NCBI RefSeq assembly: GCF_026914185.1
Contig: NC_070565.1
Span: 4,526,001-4,590,000 of the forward strand
DNA length: 64,000 nucleotides
DNA from: Puccinia triticina
Lineage: Eukaryota > Basidiomycota > Pucciniomycetes > Pucciniales > Pucciniaceae
Direction of reading: 5' to 3'
Shown: in pieces, positions 54,550 through 64,000 of the stretch
Position numbering within the stretch: position 1 is the stretch's first letter
Layout of the letters: the number at the start of each line of letters is the position of its first letter
Translations under genes and position numbers: made by a program
Notes under the pieces: generated by a model
Database searches by the model: none
What the model saw: only the letters and a program-made list of their open reading frames with translations
Told to the model about the DNA's origin: nothing

Positions 54550-55513
54550 CAAGTACACATTGCTATGTTGCAGTTGAATACAGTAGATGTATGCTTATGA
54601 TGATGTGTGGTGTTGCCCCAATGGTTATTGGATGTGTAAGCAACAATGTGTTAAGCAGTGCTAGATTGACACTTCAACAGAAAAAAACAGGAACACAAAA
54701 AGGAAAGGCGGGAGCACGGCGGTTTTCCTCATCTGAATCTTGGATCGTGTCAACGTCAATCACCTGGCCAGTGCGACGGGAGGTTTGCTTCACTCGTCCA
54801 CGTTCATTGCTTGAGTTTGTTGGTCCATCAATGTCAACTGATTCTGAAACCTGTTTGGGCTTTGATTTGGCCCTGGGCGTTCCCGATGCATCAGAGTTTG
54901 GAACAGCAGCCCGACAAGGTTTGGTTAGAGTTGGTACAAATCCAGGTTGAGTGCTAGGGGTGCGAATGTGGCTGGATTCGCGGCGGGTGGATTGGGGAAC
55001 GTTGGTTGAATCACAGGTTGTGTTGGGAGGGGTGCAGGGGGCATCGTACTTGTCAGGTATTTCTTTTCCTTCACTCTTTTCAGCGATGGCAATCAACTTC
55101 CGGTGAGGTCAAACGTGGGGGTGTAAGGCGAGGTTGATCAGTTGGAAGCCAAGCTGGGTATATATCTATGTTGTATATATCCTCCGATCAAAAAGCTTTG
55201 CTGGCTCCGCCGCTGCCGCTGCGGCGGCAGTCAGCGGTGCCAGCGGGGCGCAACTAAATCAGCGCGCTGCCGCGGAAAAAGCGGTCAGCAGTCATTCCGC
55301 TGCGCTGCGCTGATTTTCAGCGTTAGCGCTTTTCAGCGGCGCTGCGCTAGCGCTGATCACCAGCAGGCATCCGCGGCAAACCGCTGAATTCAGCGTTAGC
55401 GCAGCGCTCTAACCGCTGCGCTAACGCTGATTGGGCTGGAGGATCAGCGCTAGACCGCTGCGCTGCGCTGAAAGTGCCGCTGATGTCAGCGCAGCGCAGC
55501 GGTTTCACCGTTG
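54070..55513. mobile_element. 1444-bp TIR element with GCTGCG-rich arms and CAAC...GTTG termini
   Basis: Ends CAACGGTGAAGCC and GGTTTCACCGTTG are inverted repeats; the exact 7-bp duplication CTTTTAG lies at 54063-54069 and 55514-55520. Both arms (54070-54420 and 55190-55513) are packed with CAGCGCAGCG, GCGCTGAT and AACCGCTGAT palindromes. The middle (54440-55140) holds a tRNA-Met-like sequence and a minus-strand frame of 140 codons (54674-55096) that is polar and acidic (VIDVDTIQDSDEE), loosely like the first exon of the hAT gene at 2579. Probably a non-autonomous derivative. Confidence 0.75.
54487..54558 (-). tRNA. tRNA-Met-like sequence inside the TIR element (probable pseudogene)
   Basis: On the minus strand GTGTACT pairs with AGTACAC as a perfect acceptor stem. 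D-arm GCTC AATGGTTA GAGC; T-arm GTGAG TTCGACT CTCAC; the A box TGGCTCAATGG and B box AGTTCGACTCT are good. The anticodon region reads GCATCACTCATGAATGC, like elongator tRNA-Met (CAT) with about two bases missing, so the anticodon arm folds poorly. A second T-arm-like GTGGGTTCAACACCCAC follows 3'. It may be a SINE-like head rather than a working tRNA. Confidence 0.45.
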
Positions 55514-55520
55514 CTTTTAG

Positions 55521-56560
55521 CTATTAGACCACCAAAGCCTATTCCACTTGAGCTAAAATACCTCATCCACAGGTATGAAAGGATTCATCTTGCCAGACAT
55601 TTTTTCACTGTGGAATTTTCCCCCTCACACCATACCACTCCACATGACACCCAATTATATACTACCTACAGTTTCATATTAATATCCACCCTTACAAGTG
55701 CAAGAAAATGCTAACCCATTTTCCCATTGTCATCATAAAAAGTGCCTGCCAGTACCCTGTCCTTGGTCCTAATCCTTTTCTGCCACAATTTTCATTCCCC
55801 ACCTGATTCAAACCAAAGATTTCACACAATTAAGAGCATGATTGAATCACAAGAAAATGTTGAAACTGCAACTGCCCAGGGTCCATTTCTCTCCCTTTCC
55901 CACATCTGTCACTCTTTTTTTCCATCCAGATGAGTATGCTTGTTCACCTTCTGCCCACAACTTGTCTCTCAGTTGTAATGGCTACAAAGTCTGCTCATCT
56001 GGATAATCAAAACACCATCAGTTCTCTGCGCCTGTTCCCTGAGACCAACATCCAGTCTCTTGTAGTGCGTGTGCCTTTTTCCACCGCACAAGCTAGCAGC
56101 TTTAGCCCTCTTTAAGCTAGCAGCTTTAGCCCTCTTTGAGGGCTTCCTTGTCCTTGTTCTTCTTCTCTGAGATTTTTTCCTCAAGGCCTTTTTCTCACAT
56201 CCTCTCCACCTTTCATTGCAGCTTCAACACTCAGAGACATAGAGAAAAATAGAGAAAAATTATTACCTAAAGTAAGAGTGTATATTTGGATGACTCTGGT
56301 ATAGATAAAAGGAGAGAAAAGTAAAAATGAATGCAATGCAGCTAGGAACACTGGAATGTAGTGCTATACTGAACTATGTCAGTGTCTGGAATCCCTATGT
56401 GGGAGCTAATAGATTAATTGACTCTTACAGTTTCTTGTTTGGGCTTGTTGCTTATCACCCACCCATAAAAGTTGCATGACAGCTGGAACTTCTGTTGTCT
56501 GTCATAAAACATGATCAACAATCAGTTCCGCCATACGTAGGGAATAACGATTTGGACCCG
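55521..56560. other. No gene seen
   Basis: AT-rich and CT-rich sequence. A near-perfect 26-bp duplication, AAGCTAGCAGCTTTAGCCCTCTTT-like, lies near 56090-56140. Short frames only. Confidence 0.35.
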
Positions 56561-56564
56561 TTGC

Positions 56565-56675
56565 TAGGTACCCGGCACCGCCTGGCGGGTACCGCCGGCA
56601 CCCGCCGGGCGATGCCGGGTGCCTGTTTTTTTGTGAAAAGTGGGTGGGTACCCGGGTACCGCTTGAGGTAACTGC
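56565..56675. repeat. GGTACC-rich dispersed GC repeat, copy 7
   Basis: GGTACCCGGCACCGCCTGGC, GGGTACCGCCGGCACCCGCC, a TTTTTTTGTGAAAAG centre, then GGGTACCCGGGTACCGC. It bounds the left of the hairpin array at 56735-57190. Confidence 0.75.
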
Positions 56676-56734
56676 TCAAGTGCCTCCCAATGCGGCAGGG
56701 GCTGGAGCCCGTGCCTAATACATTGCACCCCGCG

Positions 56735-57190
56735 AGCCGGACTTTGACCATCTCGCCGAGAGAAATTCACACCTCTCCGCGAGATGGATTTGTACCAGCT
56801 CGCCGAGAGGAATGCATCCCTCCCGGCGAGCTGGACTTTGACCAGCTCGGCAAGAGAAATCTACACCTCTCAGCGAGAAATCCATCTCTCCAAGGGGTGT
56901 GTCTCTTGGAGAGCTGGTCAAAGTCCAGCTCGCCAAGAGGAATACACACCTCCTGGCAAGCTGAATTTTTATACCAGCTCGCTGAGGCTGTTCTTCCTGG
57001 TGAGCTGGTCAAAGCCCAGTCCGCCAAGAGGTGTGTATTCATCTAGGCAAGCTGGACTTGACCAGCTCGCCAAGAGACATACCTCTTGGCAAGCTGGACT
57101 TGACCAGCTCGCCAAGAGACATACCTCTTGGCAAGCTGGACTTGACCAGCTCGCCAAGAGACATACCTCTTGGCAAGCTGGACTTTGGGG
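56735..57190. repeat. Hairpin minisatellite array 6 (CTCGCCAAGAG/CTCTTGGCAAG)
   Basis: The last units are near-perfect 42-bp repeats: CTTGACCAGCTCGCCAAGAG, ACATAC, CTCTTGGCAAGCTGGA. Each folds into a hairpin with an 11-bp arm. Earlier units (56740-57030) are diverged and partly inverted. The design resembles the GACCGG arrays but with a different arm sequence. Confidence 0.8.
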
Positions 57191-57234
57191 AATTGGTGTC
57201 CCCAGTCCTGTACGCCAAGTATGTGAAAAAAGGC

Positions 57235-57360
57235 ACAAAGTACCGCCGGTACCCGCCCCAAGTACCGCTGGTACCCGCCAGGCGGTGCTGTGTGCGGTAC
57301 TTGGTCCCTGCTTTGGGAAAAAAACCTACCCGGCACCTGGGTGCCAACCGTACCTGGGTT
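57235..57360. repeat. GGTACC-rich dispersed GC repeat, copy 8
   Basis: AAAGTACCGCCGGTACCCGCC, GTACCGCTGGTACCCGCCAGG, a GGGAAAAAAACC centre and GGCACCTGGGTGCC. It bounds the right of array 6. Confidence 0.75.
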
Positions 57361-57364
57361 CAAA

Positions 57365-57955
57365 TTGTTATTCCCTAGCTATACGCCTACAGCTCTTGTG
57401 GGTTGGAGATCCTATTGCTGAGGCTAGGACTGATTGGGTCTGGATTGGCTTTGGGTGGAGTCAGACTGTTTCAGAGATCAGTTTCTCATTTTATTTCTGC
57501 TCTGCTAGCTATAGGTATTATGACAAACCCGGAAAAGACTTACATGTGAGGTGTTTTGGTTTGTTTGGGTCTCTTTAGTACTGTGTTGTTTTTGGACATG
57601 GCTGTGTAAGAGGAAGAACAGAGTTTCAGAAAATTTCTTGAACCAAGTGCCTAGGAGCCACATGCATATGCATGGGCCTGTGACTTGCACGGACTCCCCA
57701 ATCTCCCTTGCATGGTTAGGGATCAGTTCCTTGCCCTTCCTTTGCCCAGGATCTAAGCCCGAATCTTGACAGCTTCCATTCCCACTCTTGAAGTTGATAA
57801 AAATATCTGACCCAAACTCAGTTAAATTCCCCCTCTTGAAATCATCATCATTAACATTGTATACATCACACATATCAATTGAGCAACTCATTCTGAATCT
57901 AAACCAACCAATCTTATCACATGATTAAAGCTTTTCAATCTTACCTTAAAGACAG
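57365..57955. other. No gene seen
   Basis: Unique-looking sequence with short frames only; nothing recognised. Confidence 0.35.
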
Positions 57956-57959
57956 CAAT

Positions 57960-58085
57960 TGGGTACCCACCACCTGTTGGAAAGTACCTGATAATACACC
58001 TTTGGCACCTACTAGCATGTCCGGGTATGGGTACGGGTCCTTAAATTTATTCAGGAAATGGTTGCATACCCAGGAACCCGCCCCT
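57960..58085. repeat. GGTACC-like dispersed repeat, copy 9 (diverged)
   Basis: GGGTACCCACCACC, GGAAAGTACCTG and GGGTATGGGTACGGG, more AT-rich than the other copies. Confidence 0.5.
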
Positions 58086-58089
58086 GTTG

Positions 58090-58740
58090 AGTTTTGCTAT
58101 TGAAAGCCCTGCAAAAGGGGCTGCTACTGCTAGCCAGGGGTTTCTTCCCTGTTTACTGAGAATCTATGTGCTCTGCTCATTGAAACCCCTTTGCTTATTT
58201 GAATCCATCTTTGTTCCTCAACTCCTCTGCTGCTCCCACTCCATCTTCCTAAATCTCACTCTTCCGCTCCCCTTCCCTTTCCTATTAACTTTGTTGAACT
58301 ATCCTTCCCTTCACTATTGACTTTGTCAACTATTCTCAAATTTGATCAAGAGCTACTTCTCTGAACTACAAACGGCTCACTGTTTCAATTTGGTGAGACT
58401 TGAACAAACTCACGCTTTTTTCTCCCTTTGGCTGATATCTCCATATTTTATTTTTTCTGTCTCTGATAGTTTCATTTTCTCCGTTGTGGTGGACAAAAAA
58501 AGTGAAAAGTCAAGGGGCAGGCTTCAGGCACACCAATAAATTCCCAGATGCACACCAAAAAAGGTGTGCACTCCTGACCACTCCAAAATTTTTGGAGTGC
58601 AGGATGGTTCACTCCAAAACCAGCCCCCATTTGGAGTGCACAACCCTGCACTCCAGGCTGGTATGGAGTGAAAACCCGGGCACTCCTCCTATCAATGGCT
58701 GGTCTGCGCCCCCCACTGAGGGCAGTACATATCCCTCTGC
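58090..58740. other. CT-rich stretch and ACTCCAAA hairpins, no gene
   Basis: 58170-58480 is pyrimidine-rich. 58560-58680 has repeated ACTCC/GGAGT arms, including CACTCCAAAATTTTTGGAGTG, which is a near-perfect palindrome. Confidence 0.5.
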
Positions 58741-58744
58741 ACAG

Positions 58745-59025
58745 ACCGGTCATCAAGAGCAAAGACACAGCACTCTCAATGACCGGGACCAACCGGTCAT
58801 CAAGAGGACACAAACCCTCTCAATGACCTGGACCAACCAGTCATTGAGAGGACAAAACCCCTCTCAATGACCAGCACAGACCGGCCGTTGAGAGGACACA
58901 CCCCTCTCGATGACTGGCACAGAATGGCCATTGAGAGGACACACCCATCTCAATGACCGGGATGAACCAGCCATTGAGCAAGAGGACAAAACCCCTCTCA
59001 ATGACCGGGAAAGACCGGCCATCTT
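58745..59025. repeat. Hairpin minisatellite array 7
   Basis: Six or so units of CTCTCAATGACCGGGA, CCAACCGGTCATCAAGAGGAC-type arms, about 45-50 bp apart. Orientation and arm sequence match the array at 8290-8700. Confidence 0.75.
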
Positions 59026-59600
59026 CATGCACCCCTTGCATGAGGTACACCTGTATTTGACATGTCCCCGCTTTGTTTATGCACTCCTTGCATTAGTATG
59101 ACATCAGCTTTCATTTCTTACCCCACTTATTGCCTGTATTTAGTATCTTCTGACACCACCTGTGCGCAGCCCACAAGCTAAAATCACTCATCCAGGGTCC
59201 ACCTTGTAGCTAAAATCCCTCACATTTATCTATTTAAGGGGCTCTCTCCCCCCAGTTGTTTTTCCCTCAGATCAGTACTCACCAGTTATTTACATACCAT
59301 CCATAGCTTTACCATTATCATTATAACAACCCTTATAGCACCTCATAACATACCTTACATTGCAAATAGCCACTGAGCTCACTCTCATATCTCTTGGTTC
59401 ACATATCACGTGCCTGTCACAAGTTACCTGGTTCCTGGTTCAACTCCCAACTGAGACATATACCCTCCTCAGCATAGGCACTCTTCTCAGCTTTACATAT
59501 CACCCCCTTGAGGACCTGTGTTCAATCCCCACTGGAACCATCAAGCCAACTTTCACCCTTTTCACTCATAATAAACTCTCAACTCTCACATATAGTGTTG
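59026..59600. other. LTR-leader-like sequence, no gene
   Basis: TATTTAAGG near 59219 could be a TATA box. GGTTCAACTCCC (59440) and TGTTCAATCCCC (59520) resemble pol III B boxes, but no full tRNA fold was found. The frame at 59360-59854 has no recognised domain. Confidence 0.35.
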
Positions 59601-59609
59601 CAAGCGCGT

Positions 59610-59760
59610 CTGGGCACATACCCAACTCCCGCTTGGCCGAGTGCCTCCTGGGGTTGGGTATGTGCCCAGCGGGCTTGATTGGGCAGGTTGCGCGGGGGGC
59701 AGAGCTTGGCACACAGCCAAGTCCCGCTTGGCCAAGATCAAGCTCTGGGCCGATGGGATC
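59610..59760. repeat. Strong hairpins with GCCAAGCGGG motifs
   Basis: GGGCACATACCCAAC (about 59613) and GTTGGGTATGTGCCC (about 59655) form a 15-bp perfect stem. A second stem pairs CAGAGCTTGG (59699) with CCAAG...CAAGCTCTG (59735). GCCAAGCGGG and GCTTGGCC motifs recur here and at 60100-60255. Confidence 0.7.
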
Positions 59761-59889
59761 TGTGACTTGGCATGCAACAGACGCCGGCCCTTGTCTCTGC
59801 CTTGAAAGGCAAGAACAAAGTGCCCTTGAGGAGGGAGACGTTCTCCATTCTTGACATCACACATTGGGCATTGACAAGGGAGCTTTTCC

Positions 59890-60045
59890 TTCTCGATGGC
59901 CGGTCTGCAGGCTGGTCATTGGGGAGGAAAGACTCCCTTCGCGGTGGGAAGTACTTGTATCGATCATCAAGAAGGGAGTCTTCCCTTCTCAATGACCAGT
60001 TTGTAGACCAACCATCGAGGAGGGAAACTTCTCTCCTTGATGGCC
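59890..60045. repeat. Hairpin minisatellite array 8
   Basis: CTTCTCGATGGCCGGTCTGCAGG, ATTGGGGAGGAAAGAC, CTTCTCAATGACCAG and ATCGAGGAGGGAAAC arms, three to four units. Confidence 0.6.
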
Positions 60046-60255
60046 AGCACAACGTTTGGCGTGCGTGGCACTCTTGCTTTAAATAGGCCCAGCGGGGCTT
60101 TGTGCCAAACCCCGCCCACTTTGCATTATGCCAAGCGGGGGTTATGAGTGTGCCAGGCGGGCTTGAGGATTGGCCAAGCGGGCTTTAGGGTTTGCCATGC
60201 GCGCTTGGCCCTTTTTTGGCCAAACTTTGGTGAGTTCCCAGACGGGCTTGCAACA

Positions 60256-61735
60256 CCATACCTGTCATTGGACAACTTCATCTGGAACTAGACCAGACCT
60301 ATCAATTGATTAAAACTTGCCAAGCTTACCTTGGTGGTTCTTGTTATCTGATAGCAGAAGGGCAGAGTTTCGCACCTCCATCATACCCTTCACCATTCAG
60401 CAAAAGGGTTTCACAACCACTTTTGAGTCTTACACCTCTTATTATTTTTTCTTGGCTGTCTTCTCTTTTCTTCATCAACTTGGTGGTACATTTCTTTTCT
60501 TTATTTCTCACTTGCTTGTTTCCTCCTACTTCATCTCTGACCTTGTTTTCTCTCAGTCCAGATTTTGGTCCTTGGCAATAGATTATCAAATTTAACAGCC
60601 CCCTATTTCTTAAGTGGGGGCTTGGGGGCCTGGGGTGCCACGGCAGGTGAAAGCCGTCCATCATATCTACAGATCTACTCTCCAGGATACCTGATATAAT
60701 CTTGCCTGAAACAACCAGTGACTATGTTGAGTCAGAAGCAAAAAAAAATCCAATACCTTGATTGATTCTTAGGGTGTTAGGAGTTAGCAATGCTTTTTAA
60801 GATAACAGCAAAATTATTCTTGGTTTAAAGCCAAGGGATTGGATTGAAACAGGTTCCTGAAGTCCCAGTTTGGTGGTGCAATGTGGCATGTGTGTTGAAA
60901 GTGACTGGGGTTCCCCAGATTCCTGGAGTTTGGGGGCTTCATATGTAACTGGGGACGTGCAACACCGTTGATTTCTCCAGGTGCAAGGGGTTTCACACAA
61001 CATCAATGTGACTAGCTGGTGATTTAATGGCTTTCTTACCAGTTTTTACTTGTCATGGAGCTTTGAAAGGCCCCTCTGGTGACCTTTCACCCCAGTTTAC
61101 GCGCATACACAAAGGTGACATTGGCAAAGTGGAAAACAGGTCACAAGCATGTGCATGGAGACATTAGGGGGGTTCATGTAAGGCTGATTTCAAAAATCAG
61201 CAACCAAAACCAGCAGATGCAGCTTTTTAAAATCCTGAGAAAGCAAAAAGGTTTGGCTGGGCAGCTCCCCTTTGGGAGCAATCTGCCATGTATAAACCTT
61301 ACTCACAGGTGTATGAGCAGACAAAATCAGCATTGCTTTTTTTGCAACATGAACCCCGCTATTGGAAAACAAACAAACACAAAAAAACTCACAAGCTTAT
61401 CCCACTTTCTTAAATCCTAGACCTCTGTATCTAAGTTTTGGGGTGTTTTTTTATCACAAAATGGCAAAACCAGCCTAAAAATCTCACAGTACACATTGAA
61501 ATCCCCAAAGGCCCAAAGGCCCTATGGATGACCCTCCAGCTGTGCCGCAGCAACAAGCAAAAGTGGGCCGGTTGTTGGAGTAGTCCAGGAAGGCCCTAAT
61601 CAAGTGATTGGTGGGCTCCCAGGGAGGGGGTAGGATGCAACTGGAGCCCCTGGGGGGACAAACCACTGCCACCCCCCCCCCCCCTCTTAAATACGCACAG
61701 TCAAAACTCTCTCAACGCTTGCCGCTCAACAATAT
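60256..61735. other. No supported gene
   Basis: Includes TTAAAACTTGCCAAGCTTACCTTGG (60309), similar to 57924. A 14-C run lies near 61669. Short frames only; none with a domain. Confidence 0.35.
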
Positions 61736-62339
61736 CCCGCACGTCGCCACCGCTCCGACCGTTGTCCTATGCCACCGCCACCGTCGCCATCCACACTATG
61801 CACTGCTCAGCAATCACCGCAACCAACACAGTTTTGCCTACCGTCACCGCCCGCCTTCCACCCTCCACACAATGCAGGGTTTCCCATCACTCCAAGCTTG
61901 ACAGGTATCCAATTCCAACCAACTTGGTTTGTCCAGGATTTGCCAACAGTCCCTACTGCTTCTTGACCACAATGTCTGCCTCGTGGATCAAGATGTATGC
62001 TTGTATCACCCTGACTACTAGCAACCGCACGCCCAGCGCCCCCAATACTGCAAGAGCATCATGCTGCTTTGTTTCAGCTATGTCTGATGGGCCATTTGGA
62101 AAGAGCTGATACATTTTTCTTCTTAGCTGACACTCATAAACCTGGGCGTCAGCCTAATCTTTCTGGTCAACTTGAGTCTCCCCTCCCTGATGCGCTATGG
62201 CAACCTTCCCTGATACTGGTGGTCCGCTATTGGAAGGACCGGGACATGTCCTGCCCACAGAGGTGCGAGAGCCTACATTATCTCGTCACAACATTGGTTG
62301 CAACAATGTGATCAAGTATTTCAAACGGGCCTGCAATTT

Positions 62340-62560
62340 TTCCGAGTTCTGAAGCAAGCCGCAGCAAAGGGGCATAGAGGATGTATACAGTGCGTAACTC
62401 ACTACCAAGCCGCCTTGGGTCAATTCCAGCTGCGGGTTACCCCCTTAGATCGTGTCTTTGCTGAAGCAGGCAATCCAATTATTGCTTCTTCTTTTGATCA
62501 AGAGGAGGCAGCATTCTTGATGGCCAGTATCACTGTCTTCAAACCTGAGATCAAAGCCTT
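62340..62560 (+). pseudogene. Sec23-like gene fragment
   Basis: One open frame (62298-62582) reads FFRVLKQAAAKGHRGCIQCVTHYQ, then RVTPLDRVFAEAGNP, SSFDQEEAAFLMASITVFKPEI. This matches the conserved beta-sandwich/helical junction of Sec23, the COPII coat GTPase activator (usually FVTHYQ, RVTTIARNFAE, SFDQEAAAVLMAR). Only about 80 of more than 750 residues are present, with substitutions at conserved positions, so it is a displaced fragment. Confidence 0.7.
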
Positions 62561-62739
62561 CCAATATGCTCCAAATGCTTAGATGTCTTTTTTATAATTT
62601 TGAAGACTATTGTGCTTGAGCTGCTCTCCAAGACGCAACGGGCATACCACCAGATTCAGCGCCTGAACATCCAAGCCATCAACGGCTTCCGCATATCTCA
62701 CTTGGATCTGAGACAGCCCAAGGGCGTACAACCTGCCGT

Positions 62740-62860
62740 TGGAACCGGTGCCGTTCAGGTTATTTTCCATTGCTCTGACTGCGCCGGCCGGACCGGCAGC
62801 TTCATTCTACTCGACGTGATGACCAAGGTACTCCAGGCCCTGTACGTCTCTGCCCGCCCG
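62740..62860 (+). pseudogene. Protein tyrosine phosphatase active-site fragment
   Basis: In the frame 62600-62986 the segment GAVQVIFHCSDCAGRTGSFILLDVMTKVL (around 62746-62835) holds the HC-x5-R signature of classical tyrosine phosphatases (HCSDCAGR). The rest of the domain is not seen. It lies about 180 bp after the Sec23 fragment, in the same orientation. Confidence 0.6.
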
Positions 62861-63110
62861 GCCCATTACCCTCTGAACTCATCGCCGCTGTTAATCCTCA
62901 TCTGCTCTCCATCTTCCCAGATGAAGAACAGTGTAAAACTTCTGCTATCTGGTTGTAGTTGTACAAGGAGATGTTCTCCTTGGTAGGACTGTCCATGCTG
63001 AGGTGTTTGGGAACAGGATGCTACTTGTAGGAGTGGGGTGGTTTATTAGATCCCCGTGGGAGCTCACGTGTATACATAGGTAATATGATTTATATGTATT
63101 TATTTATATA

Positions 63111-63271
63111 GGCCCTGTTCGGCTGCCGCGTTATACATCACAAGTGGTCGAATTTACGACGCACAACCCCCGGGGGTTTCAAAGTTTTGGTGGCAACGGG
63201 GGGCGAACTTTGGTTCGCCGCGTCATAAATTCAACCATTTATGACGTATAACGCGGCAGCCAAACGGGGCC
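63111..63271. mobile_element. 161-bp MITE
   Basis: Terminal repeats of about 55 bp: GGCCCTGTTCGGCTGCCGCG on the left, and the complement of the right end is GGCCCCGTTTGGCTGCCGCG. Flanked by ATA on both sides (63108-63110 and 63272-63274). The middle is a CCCGGGGG/CGGGGGG core. The 3-bp duplication suggests a Harbinger-type relative. Confidence 0.8.
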
Positions 63272-63274
63272 ATA

Positions 63275-64000
63275 GTTATTGTTGTAGGGTGGGGTGGACA
63301 AACTCCACATTTGGAGTAGGACAGGGTGATGTGGCGGGTGAGAGGGAGAAATACAACTCAAGGTTTTAGGCATCAACAGTTATTTACATTGTTATATGTT
63401 AAATTTATTTAGTCACCAGAGAGAGAAAGAGAGCACGTCGTGAGGTAAGGCCAGGGGCAAGTGTCTGCGTGTGAGCCACTGACCGGTGTGGATGAGCTGG
63501 TGGGGGTAGTGTTGCATCAGGTGCTCAAGGATCGCGGCCAGCTCACCATTTAGCCTGAGGTCAACGGCGGCTTCAATGGCTGTGCAAAGCTTAAGAAACC
63601 CACCACACTGGCCTGCCACGTTCCGCACCGCGCCACCTTCAGCTTCCGGTTCCGGTCCAGCATCCTGATAATCCCGTTGGCCGTTGTGGTGGCCCATTTG
63701 GTTGACCGCTAGTCAGAAGCATTCTTGCCGCTGCTGCCAGCAAGATCAGCAAGTATCAGATTCATTCTCACCCTTCAATATTTTCAAGATTCAAGACTTC
63801 ACGCCTCAAGACCCAAGATCCTCACTCATTCCTCAAGATCCTCAAAGTTTCATCTTCAAGACTCTCAAGATGTGATCAAGAACCTCAAGCTTCAAGATTC
63901 AAGAATCCACGCCTCAAGATTTCAATCATCAAGACCTCAAGCTCTCATTTTATTCCTCCCAATTATCCTTCTCATCCTCTTCCCCAGTTTCATTTCCCCC
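63275..64000. other. Unassigned minus ORF and TCAAGA-rich sequence
   Basis: The minus frame 63413-63697 (94 codons) has AIEAAVDLRLNGELAAILEHL and looks protein-like but is unknown to me; it could be the end of an older transposon gene. From 63770 to 63960 the sequence is dense with CTCAAGA/TTCAAGA repeats, a simple-sequence stretch. Confidence 0.4.

Noticed and set aside
54674..55096. 140-codon frame inside the 1.44-kb TIR element as a transposase
   Set aside because: Only polar, acidic low-complexity sequence is present; no catalytic motif. At most it is the leftover N-terminus of a hAT-like protein.
59420..59540. Two B-box-like sequences suggesting tRNA genes
   Set aside because: No matching A box, acceptor stem or anticodon arm could be drawn for either.

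Overview
The window looks like accessory, transposon-dominated chromosome from a basidiomycete fungus, most probably a rust (Pucciniales). Evidence: host genes split by many 60-90 bp introns, a fungal-type glutathione synthetase, a tandem PH-domain protein, small secreted cysteine-rich proteins, a TET-like 2OG-Fe(II) oxygenase of the kind expanded in rusts and mushrooms, and C-to-T decay that fits a TCG context. No species call is possible from the sequence alone. Layout: 1-2579 is the 5' part of a multi-exon hAT transposase gene (minus strand). 2.6-9 kb is repeat ground: a palindromic TIR element, GGGTCGGGT-type arrays, hairpin minisatellites and 48-bp and 76-bp tandem repeats. 8.98-21.2 kb is nested LTR-retrotransposon territory. 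A young complete Ty3-type element (9746-18381, LTRs 789 bp with two differences seen) sits among remnants of older gag genes, one of them broken by a 364-bp TIR element. 22.2-31.8 kb is the only host-gene island: a possible solo LTR, a two-PH-domain protein, glutathione synthetase (GSH2), tRNA-Glu with a 10-nt intron, and two predicted secreted proteins (a 10-cysteine five-exon effector candidate and a 133-residue two-exon protein). 32-38.8 kb is degraded repeat sequence. 38.8-47.4 kb is the most interesting locus: a long foldback element interrupted by a 7.6-kb TIR transposon of PIF/Harbinger type. This carries an intact SANT/Myb-like coiled-coil gene, a DDE_Tnp_4 transposase broken by TGA codons, and a TET-like 2OG-Fe(II) dioxygenase gene, also broken by TGA. 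47.8-53.1 kb is a complete Ty1/copia element with 526-bp LTRs that look identical and an intact 1398-codon polyprotein ORF. 53.2-64 kb returns to GGTACC-rich dispersed repeats, hairpin arrays, a 1.44-kb TIR element holding a tRNA-Met-like sequence, degraded fragments of Sec23 and of a protein tyrosine phosphatase, and a small MITE. The genes fall into two groups. Host genes (GSH2, PH protein, tRNA, two secreted proteins) occupy about 8 kb. Nearly all the rest is mobile DNA that has nested repeatedly. The working hypothesis I find most worth testing is that a Harbinger-class transposon here mobilised a TET-like DNA dioxygenase, and that both were later inactivated by C-to-T mutation at TCG sites. 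Intron junctions, domain names and target-site duplications were read by eye; no database search or alignment was run.
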